From assembly GCA_046155815.1 (NCBI GenBank), contig JBJXFY010000400.1, positions 1-11,931 of the forward strand: DNA of 11,931 bases, written 5' to 3'. Made by a program: the position numbers and the translations under genes. Positions 7,182-11,931 of the stretch are shown here, piece by piece. The DNA is from JBJXFY01 sp046155815. Its GTDB lineage: Bacteria > Verrucomicrobiota > Verrucomicrobiia > Limisphaerales > CAIMTB01. Position 1 is the first letter of the stretch; each line of letters begins with the position of its first letter. The notes beneath the pieces are model-generated. The model did not search any database and had not been told where the DNA came from. It was given only the letters and a program-made list of their open reading frames with translations.

Positions 7182-7548
7182 AGGGAATGACCATCGGCTT
7201 CTTCGGCCAGCCGAGCAGGCCCATCGTGCTGGCGAGGGGCATGCCGAGGAGCATGTGCGTGAACTGGTTGTCGCCATTGCTGAGCGAATCGCGGATGGCG
7301 GCCCAGTTCGCGCCCTTGGCGATGGTCACGTCGAGGCCGTGCTGCTTGAAGAAGCCCTTCTCGGCGGCGATGACGAAGGGCGAGCAGTCGGTGAGGGCGA
7401 TGATGCCGCAACGGAGCTTCGCCTGTTCAGGGGCGTCGGCGGCTCAGGCGGCGCCGACCCAGCCTTTCGGCAGGCCGGCGAGCAGGGTCGCGGCCGCAGA
7501 CGACTTGAGGAAGCGACGGCGGCTCAGTTCAGGAGAGATGGGTTTCAA
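7180..7548 (-). pseudogene. nrtA: Periplasmic nitrate-binding protein NrtA, N-terminal remnant with in-frame stop
   Basis: The frame starts most plausibly at TTG 7548, overlapping the end of the NasS-like gene by 20 bases. It gives a Tat-type signal, SRRRFLKSSAAATLLAGLP, followed by KGWVGAA and a TGA at 7444-7446. The same frame then continues with AADAPEQAKLRCGIIALTDC, SPFVIAAEKGFFKQHGLDV, AKGANWAAIRDSLSNGDNQF and THMLLGMPLASTMGLLG up to KPMVIPW at about 7180. This is the start of the mature NrtA/CmpA ligand-binding fold. The protein should run some 300 residues further; instead the sequence joins an ATPase Walker A motif. No in-frame start after the TGA would give an exported product. The gene is therefore broken twice. 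Confidence 0.82.
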
Positions 7549-8611
7549 GAGTGGGTGCGGGTTGGGAGTGACGGGATGAGACGGGCAGTGAAAGGGCGTC
7601 GCGGTACAGGTCGGCGCGGAAGGTCCGCTGCAGGAGCGTCGCGGCGGCGGCCTCGGGCGTGTCGAGGCAGCCGGCGATCCAGCGCGCGTGGCGGAGGCCG
7701 GGCTCGTTGACGTCGTCGCCGTTGAAAATGATGGCCTCAGGCTGGTGCGCGCGACGGCACGCGCCGAGGTCGTAGTCGCCGGTGAGGACGGGTTCGAGCG
7801 CCGCACGGGGCACCTCGAGCCCAGCGCGGTCGGCGAGGAGGTCGAGCAGGGCCGGGCGGTTGGCCGGGACTGCGCACCAGGCGCAGGCCTCCCGCAGCGC
7901 GGCCACGAGGGCGAGGTGTTCGGCATGCCGTGACTCGGCGAACACCTCGCGCACCACCAGCACCTTCTCGGGATGGTCGGGGGCCAGTTCGGCGGACAGC
8001 GCGATGATCACGCCGACGCCGGCCTGCACGGCGAGGGTACCCCACGGCTCACCGACACAGCCGCCGTCCACATGGCCGGCGCGGAGGTGGTGGACCATCT
8101 GGGACGGCGGGACGACGACGAGACGGAAGTCGCGGCCCTCGGCGAGGCCCTGGTGGCCGAGCCAGCGCTTGAGCAGGAAGGCGTGCGAGGAATGCGCATG
8201 GACGATGGCGAAGGTGAGCGGCTCTTCCCGCCGTCGCGCGAGCTGTGCCAGCGGCACGTCCTCGTGCAGGCCGGCCATCCAGAGGCGGCGGGCGACGATG
8301 AGCGCGTTGCCGTGGACGTTGAGCACGAGGGCGGTCAGTGCTGGGCAGCGGACCGAGCCGATCCCGAGCGTGAGTGCGAGCGGCATCGGTCCGAGGGCCT
8401 GTGCGGCTTCCAGCTCGCCGGACAGGATCTTGTCGCGGATGGTCGCCCAGCCGAGTTCGCGGCAGAGGCGTACCTCGAGGCCGCGGGCGCGAAAGAGGCC
8501 AAGCTCCGCCGCCGCGAAGAGCGGCGCCGCATGGATCAGGGGCACGTAGCCGAGCCGGAGCGGCGCGCGGCGCGGCGCGGGCGTGCGGACTTGGGCTGGT
8601 CCGATGGGCAT
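7529..8611 (-). CDS. NrtA/CmpA-like binding protein without signal peptide, probable nitrate sensor (NasS-like)
   Basis: The 360-residue frame begins MPIGPAQ and passes at once into the NrtA fold: LRLGYVPLIHAAPLFAAAEL, ELGWATIRDKILSGELEAAQ, APMPL-type segment LGPMPLALTLGIG, then LNVHGNALIVARRLW and GHVDGGCVGEPWG. There is no Sec, Tat or lipoprotein signal, so it should stay in the cytoplasm. Such soluble NrtA relatives are known as NasS, which binds nitrate or nitrite and controls the RNA-binding antiterminator NasT, or as the regulatory domain of NrtC. Here it is first in the operon, directly before nrtA, as nasS often is, but no nasT is seen. A divergent LysR gene lies upstream. The frame is clean throughout, unlike the transporter genes after it. 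An alternative is a binding protein for another anion. Confidence 0.78.
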   Translation of the reverse strand: MPIGPAQVRTPAPRRAPLRLGYVPLIHAAPLFAAAELGLFRARGLEVRLCRELGWATIRDKILSGELEAAQALGPMPLALTLGIGSVRCPALTALVLNVHGNALIVARRLWMAGLHEDVPLAQLARRREEPLTFAIVHAHSSHAFLLKRWLGHQGLAEGRDFRLVVVPPSQMVHHLRAGHVDGGCVGEPWGTLAVQAGVGVIIALSAELAPDHPEKVLVVREVFAESRHAEHLALVAALREACAWCAVPANRPALLDLLADRAGLEVPRAALEPVLTGDYDLGACRRAHQPEAIIFNGDDVNEPGLRHARWIAGCLDTPEAAAATLLQRTFRADLYRDALSLPVSSRHSQPAPTLETHLS

Positions 8612-8615
8612 TACT

Positions 8616-8632
8616 GGACACTTGGGGTGTCC
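8616..8632. promoter_or_regulatory. Perfect 6-bp inverted repeat before the NasS-like gene
   Basis: The sequence GGACACTTGGGGTGTCC is a 6-bp perfect dyad around a 5-base spacer. It ends 4 bases before the start codon of the NasS-like gene. As DNA it could be an operator for the adjacent LysR regulator. As RNA it would be a hairpin at the ribosome entry site. It does not fit the classic T-N11-A LysR box exactly. Confidence 0.45.
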
Positions 8633-8641
8633 GGGCCCAAA

Positions 8642-8660
8642 TCAGCCCTGCGCGTGCCGG
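8642..8660 (-). promoter_or_regulatory. Possible sigma-54 promoter for the nitrate operon
   Basis: On the minus strand CGGCACGCGCAGGGCTGA has GG at 8658-8657 and GC at 8646-8645 with exactly ten bases between. The -24 part matches TGGCACG in six of seven positions and the -12 part keeps GCT. A start site would fall near 8633, about 22 bases before the ATG at 8611. Nitrogen genes often use sigma-54, but GG-N10-GC is easily met by chance in GC-rich DNA. Confidence 0.25.
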
Positions 8661-8678
8661 GGGCCGCTGGCTGGCGCG

Positions 8679-9653
8679 ATGAATGCTTGGCTTTGTTCGC
8701 CTGTGAAACATGAAACCCATTCATGGGCGAGGCAGCCACTCGACAGCCGGCAGCTTCGCGCCTTCACCACCCTCGCCCGCACGGGGAGTTTTACCGCCAC
8801 CGGCCGCGAGCTGTTCCTTTCCCAGTCCGCCATCAGCCACGCAATGCGGGCACTGGAAACCGACGTTGGCTGTCGCCTTTTGGACAGGATGGGCAGGAAG
8901 GTCACGCTGACGCTCGCCGGCGAGCAGCTCCTCGCGCACGCGCAGAAAATACTCGCCGAAATGAGCGGCGCGCGGGAGGCGCTGAGCCAGCTCGGCAAGT
9001 GGGGCCGCGGCCGGCTGCGCATCGGCGCGACCACCACCGCCTGCCAGTACATCCTGCCGACGGTGCTGCGGGAGTTCCGCGAGAGCTTCGCGCACTTCGC
9101 CATCACGATCGTGCCGGCCGACACCGGCGACGTGATCAAGCAGCTCACCGCCGGCCGCCTGGACCTCGCGCTCACGCTCGAGCCGAAGTCCGAGGAGAAC
9201 CTGCTTTTCGAGCCGCTTTTTGAGGACGAGCTGCTCTTCGTGATGAGCCCGCTGCACGCGTGGGCGGAGCGCGGGCAGGTCGAGCGCGCCTCGATCCCGA
9301 AGCAGAACTACGTCCTCTACGACCGGAACAGCTACACCTTCCGGCTTGTGGACGACTACTTCCGCCGGGAAAACATGGTGCTGAACACCTTCATCGAGCT
9401 CGGCAGCATGGAGGCCATCAAGGAGCTGGTGAAGGTGAACCTCGGCGTCAGCATCCTCGCGCCCTGGATCGCGCGGGAAGAGATCCACGCCGGCGCGTTG
9501 GTCACGCTGCCGCTCGGCCGCCGCAAGCTGCGGCGGCAGTGGGGCCTCGTGCGCTGGCGCTCGCGCACCCTGAACCTGGCCGAGGAAACCTTCGTCGCGC
9601 TCTGCCGCGAGTTCACGCGCCAGATGGGCGTCACCGGCCCGGCGGCGGCTTGA
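8679..9653 (+). CDS. LysR-type transcriptional regulator, probable regulator of the nitrate operon
   Basis: From ATG 8679 the protein has 324 residues, the usual size for the family. Residues about 25-85 are the winged helix-turn-helix: LRAFTTLARTGSFTATGREL, LSQSAISHAMRALE, LLDRMGRKVTLTLAGEQLL. A linker helix with ILAEMSGAREALSQL follows, then the effector-binding domain (about 110-315) with GRLRIGATTTACQYILPTVL, FRESFAHFAITIVPADTGDV, AGRLDLALTLEP and LVKVNLGVSILAPWIAR. The frame is open from 8583, but earlier ATGs lie inside the divergent gene or the promoter. GTG 8703 would give a more typical short N-terminus, so the start is uncertain. Known LysR proteins of nitrogen and CO2 assimilation (NtcB, Nac, CbbR, CmpR) sit divergent to their targets in the same way. 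I cannot assign it to one of these. Confidence 0.88.
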   Translation: MNAWLCSPVKHETHSWARQPLDSRQLRAFTTLARTGSFTATGRELFLSQSAISHAMRALETDVGCRLLDRMGRKVTLTLAGEQLLAHAQKILAEMSGAREALSQLGKWGRGRLRIGATTTACQYILPTVLREFRESFAHFAITIVPADTGDVIKQLTAGRLDLALTLEPKSEENLLFEPLFEDELLFVMSPLHAWAERGQVERASIPKQNYVLYDRNSYTFRLVDDYFRRENMVLNTFIELGSMEAIKELVKVNLGVSILAPWIAREEIHAGALVTLPLGRRKLRRQWGLVRWRSRTLNLAEETFVALCREFTRQMGVTGPAAA

Positions 9654-10098
9654 GGCCGGCGCGTCCCAGGCGACCGCTCCGTGCACTCGTGAGCCACGCT
9701 TCAAGTGCGTTTCTACCATTCCAAACAGGCCATCCATCCCGCGAGGTGGCGCCCATGGACATTTGAAGCCTTCGCCGGACCCTCCCACTGACAAGTCATC
9801 CGCAGCAGCTGCGCCTGCCCCCCCGGCATGAATCTCCAGGCGCTGCCTGCACCCGCTCGCACGGCGGCGCGCCCCAGCCGTCCGCGGGACGGCTCGAGAA
9901 ACGGCGCGGCCCGATCCTCAAGGTCTTGAACTCCGCCCCGCTGATCTGCCCCAAGCAGAGGCAATCCATGCGCGTGATTGCCGTGATAGACCAGCGGCCT
10001 CGTCATCGAGGGAAACATGCGCCACCTGGGTCGGTGGAACGGAACCTCGTCGCTGGCCCACGCCCGCGTCCGTCCGGACGCAGAGGGGCCGTGGACCC

Positions 10099-10140
10099 GC
10101 TCGCCCCGTGAGATGGCTTGCTTCATCTCATGGGGCGAGC
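10099..10140. repeat. Long near-perfect hairpin, 17-bp arms and 8-base loop
   Basis: The left arm (10099-10115) is GCTCGCCCCGTGAGATG. The right arm (10124-10140) is its reverse complement except for one position, which would be a G-U pair in RNA. The loop is GCTTGCTT. No T-run follows on either strand, so it is not a standard intrinsic terminator. It might be a REP-like element, a mobile-element end or part of a structured RNA. Confidence 0.65.
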
Positions 10141-10432
10141 CGTGTGACGACGTCGAACCCATGCCCCGTCTCGAGAACGTCGGGACTGACTCACCCGAAC
10201 CAGTCCGCCGATGGGGTGCGCCCCGATTTGGTTGCAGCCGGCAGGCACTGCTGGGCCGGAAAATCAGCGGCGGGCGGCCCTCCATCCGGGAAAATCGGTC
10301 GCCGACTCGTCGGGGAGCGGAGCCCTCAGAAGAGGCCTTCCCGTGCCAGGCATGGGACAATGGGGCGATGAACCCGACGCCAAGGCAGACTTCCCTGAAC
10401 CGCAGGGCGTCCAGAGATCAGATTCCAATCAG

Positions 10433-10468
10433 TCGTGGTCCAAGCCACGAACGGGCGCCACGCGCCCG
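10433..10468 (-). terminator. Two adjacent hairpins after the patatin gene, weak terminator candidate
   Basis: Downstream of the TAG at 10483-10485 lie a 7-bp stem (10452-10468, CGGGCGC-CAC-GCGCCCG) and then a 6-bp stem (10433-10450, TCGTGG with CCACGA around a 6-base loop). Neither is followed by a T-run on the minus strand. They could slow polymerase or protect the 3' end, but a standard Rho-independent terminator is not shown. Confidence 0.3.
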
Positions 10469-10482
10469 GGATTCGCCGGTCC

Positions 10483-11808
10483 CTACTCGGGCGCTTCCGC
10501 GTCCGGCAGTGGTTGCGCTGAGTCGTTGGACAATCCCGGAGGAGACGTGGACCATTCGGGTCCTTCCAGCGCCTGCTGGTAACCCACCGCATGAAGTCGT
10601 TGCATCAGGACTGGATCGAAGACCTCATTTCGCTCCAGATCGACATGCTCCGGAATGGTGACCCAATGGAAGCCCGACTGTTCCTGGCGGGTGGCGGCAT
10701 AGATCCGGAACAGATCGCCCACCACCGCCGATCGTGCGGCGGCATCCAGAGAACGCACGGCGATCCCGCGCAAGGACCTCGGCGTCGGGCTCGAAATCGG
10801 ACGCAGGCGCCCGTTGTGAATCACAAAGGCGTCTTCCCGACCGGCGTGCTCGCGGATGAGCGAGGGTCGGAAAACGCCGCCATTGTAGAAGACGTTGGCG
10901 CCCACCGCGCCATCGACGTGCATCTCATCATACCGCCTGCCCTGCGCCTCGACTTCAAAGAGGACCGGCGGAAAGACGACGGGAATCGACGCCGAGGCGA
11001 GCATCACTTTGCGGAACAAGGCCAGCGCCTTGGGACGACCGCTCGTGGCGATCAAGCCCATGTTCCAAACGACAAACTGCTGTGCGTCGAGGTCCACCGT
11101 GCCCACGTAGAGCCGCCGGCCCTGATGGTGCGCTTCCGCGATTTTCCCCAGGAAAGCTTCATCGACCAGTTGCGCAATGAGGGCTGCAAGCGGTGCCGTG
11201 TCCGTCAGCGCTTCGCCCCACAGCAGACGCCCGGGCAACCAGCGCCGGTTGAAAATGTCGCGCGAGGCCGTCGTGGTGTAGAACTCGCCCAGGGTATCGT
11301 CGTACTCCGGCCCCAGAAACGCGAAGGGAGCCATCAGGGCCCCCGTCGAGACCCCGGTGACGATCTTGAAGACGGGCCGGCGGCCGGTGCGCGACCAGCC
11401 TTTGAGGAAGCCCGCGCCGAAGGCGCCCTGCGAACCGCCACCGGACAACGCGAGATGCGGGTAGCGGATCAGTCCATCCGCCGTCTGCGGGAAATCCTCC
11501 GGCCGTTGCTGGACGAAAGACCGCTCGAGGTCCGCTTCCATCGCCGCGCTGGGCCGGCCGGCCCAGGCACGGACCACGGGCATGTTCGGGATGGACGCAG
11601 CCGCGCCCAGATCGGTCGGGACCGGACTGCGCTTCAGCCGGGCGCAACCGGTCAGCGCGACAACCAAGGCCAGCCACGTGAGCGGGAGGGTGAACCCAAG
11701 CCTCGCTCGGGTGATGGCGGCCGGGGACCACTTTCGTTCTCCGGCCCGTGAACGCAGGCGCGGAAAAGTCCCTGCTGGACTCGGATTGGCTCGACGGACG
11801 GGAGACAT
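10483..11808 (-). CDS. Patatin-like phospholipase, predicted lipoprotein
   Basis: The frame gives 441 residues. After an Arg-rich N-terminus of about 36 residues comes a hydrophobic stretch (LGFTLPLTWLALVVALTGC) ending in a lipobox with Cys55, so the mature protein is probably lipid-anchored in the cell envelope. The long n-region suggests that the true start may be later than the ATG at 11808, but no better ATG is seen. The patatin core follows: the oxyanion-hole motif GGGSQGAFGAGFL (from residue 123), the nucleophile motif GVSTG with Ser154, and the catalytic Asp299 in HVDGAVGANVF. The Ser-Asp dyad is complete, so an active lipid acyl hydrolase is expected. The natural substrate cannot be told. 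It has no visible link to the nitrate operon and is convergent with lysR across an 829-bp gap. Confidence 0.88.
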   Translation of the reverse strand: MSPVRRANPSPAGTFPRLRSRAGERKWSPAAITRARLGFTLPLTWLALVVALTGCARLKRSPVPTDLGAAASIPNMPVVRAWAGRPSAAMEADLERSFVQQRPEDFPQTADGLIRYPHLALSGGGSQGAFGAGFLKGWSRTGRRPVFKIVTGVSTGALMAPFAFLGPEYDDTLGEFYTTTASRDIFNRRWLPGRLLWGEALTDTAPLAALIAQLVDEAFLGKIAEAHHQGRRLYVGTVDLDAQQFVVWNMGLIATSGRPKALALFRKVMLASASIPVVFPPVLFEVEAQGRRYDEMHVDGAVGANVFYNGGVFRPSLIREHAGREDAFVIHNGRLRPISSPTPRSLRGIAVRSLDAAARSAVVGDLFRIYAATRQEQSGFHWVTIPEHVDLERNEVFDPVLMQRLHAVGYQQALEGPEWSTSPPGLSNDSAQPLPDAEAPE

Positions 11809-11931
11809 GCCGCGTTACAAGGACGGTAGTGAGCTTCCATAGACTGAGGCAATGAGATTCAGGTCTGGGCCCCCGACACCGGGGAAAATGCAGACGAACG
11901 AGATGGTCATGGGGGCGTTCACCGGGGCTAC

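Larger units (their letters stand above)
8612..8678. promoter_or_regulatory. Divergent control region between the nitrate operon and lysR
   Basis: This 67-bp gap (or 91 bp if lysR starts at GTG 8703) separates the two divergent starts. It must hold the operon promoter and is the natural target of the LysR protein. It contains the GGACAC/GTGTCC dyad and a possible sigma-54 element on the minus strand. No convincing sigma-70 pair is visible, and no strong ribosome site precedes either start. Confidence 0.5.
9654..10482. other. 829-bp intergenic stretch with hairpins, no supported gene
   Basis: This gap lies between the convergent ends of lysR and the patatin gene. Long open frames exist here (for example minus strand 9713-10360 and plus strand 10017-10661), but their translations are rich in Arg, Pro, Gly and Ser, show no family motif, and one runs antisense into the patatin gene. 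No tRNA, CRISPR unit or transposase motif was seen. It holds a 17-bp hairpin at 10099-10140, smaller dyads (CCGTCC-GCG-GGACGG near 9878-9892), and two hairpins beside the patatin stop. It may be the remnant of a lost gene or repeat-derived sequence. Confidence 0.6.

Noticed and set aside
6251..7277. A functional hybrid ATPase made from the two fragments
   Set aside because: The fragments are in different frames, and the join is between the signature motif of one and the Q-loop region of the other, so no normal nucleotide-binding domain results.
7444..7446. Reading the in-frame TGAs in nrtA and dmsB as Trp or selenocysteine
   Set aside because: TGA ends nasA, the DmsC-like gene, the porin, the second ATPase, the NasS-like gene and lysR, so it is a normal stop here. 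Neither site is at a redox-active Cys position, and no SECIS-like context is evident.
8583..8678. LysR start at the far upstream ATG 8583
   Set aside because: This would place about 30 residues of non-family sequence inside the divergent NasS-like gene and the shared promoter. The start at 8679 or 8703 fits the usual LysR N-terminus better.
9713..10360. Minus-strand frame of 215 codons between lysR and the patatin gene
   Set aside because: I recognise no motif. The composition looks like chance translation of GC-rich DNA, and a 17-bp palindrome runs through it. It could be a remnant, but it is not supportable as a gene.
11852..11931. Possible start of a plus-strand gene at the window edge (ATG 11852 or 11888)
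   Set aside because: Only 14 to 26 codons are visible and no family can be seen. GAGG is present but too close to the first ATG. It is too little to call.

Overview
The window is GC-rich bacterial DNA carrying a nitrate-assimilation gene cluster. From the 3' end of the cluster upward, the minus strand encodes the start of an assimilatory nitrite reductase (NirA type, cut by the window edge), a molybdenum nitrate reductase (NasA/NarB type), a DmsB-like iron-sulfur protein fused to a DmsC-like membrane anchor, an outer-membrane porin of the alginate-export family, the remains of an Nrt-type nitrate ABC transporter, and an NrtA-like cytoplasmic protein resembling the nitrate sensor NasS. A LysR-type regulator is divergent from this operon. 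An 829-bp stretch without a recognisable gene follows, then a patatin-like lipoprotein on the minus strand. The gene mix (NirA-family reductase, NasA with a DmsBC-type partner, alginate-export porin) looks most like Verrucomicrobiota (Opitutales-like). That placement comes from recalled gene organisation, not from a marker gene.

The genes describe one path. Nitrate would cross the outer membrane through the porin, be bound by NrtA and imported by the ABC transporter, be reduced to nitrite in the cytoplasm by NasA, and be reduced to ammonium by NirA. NasA has no Tat signal, and a quinol-oxidising DmsBC-like module sits next to it with a 4-base overlap, so it may be fed from the quinone pool rather than by a soluble ferredoxin or NADH partner. 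Control probably involves the LysR protein and the NasS-like protein. The usual NasS partner, NasT, is not between or beside them here.

The notable feature is damage confined to the middle of this operon. nrtA has an in-frame TGA just after its Tat signal, then breaks off and joins the Walker A region of an ATPase gene, so most of nrtA and all of nrtB are missing. That ATPase breaks off in its signature motif and joins the middle of a second ATPase. nasA has a one-base frameshift, and dmsB has an in-frame TGA plus an Arg where an iron-sulfur Cys is expected. A GTCTGGC-type repeat occurs in both dmsB and nasA: in nasA it is a palindrome read in frame, and in dmsB it lies beside the stop. The nasS-like, lysR, porin and patatin genes and the visible part of nirA are intact. 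Either the pathway is decaying, or this stretch of the assembly is faulty. Read mapping would decide.
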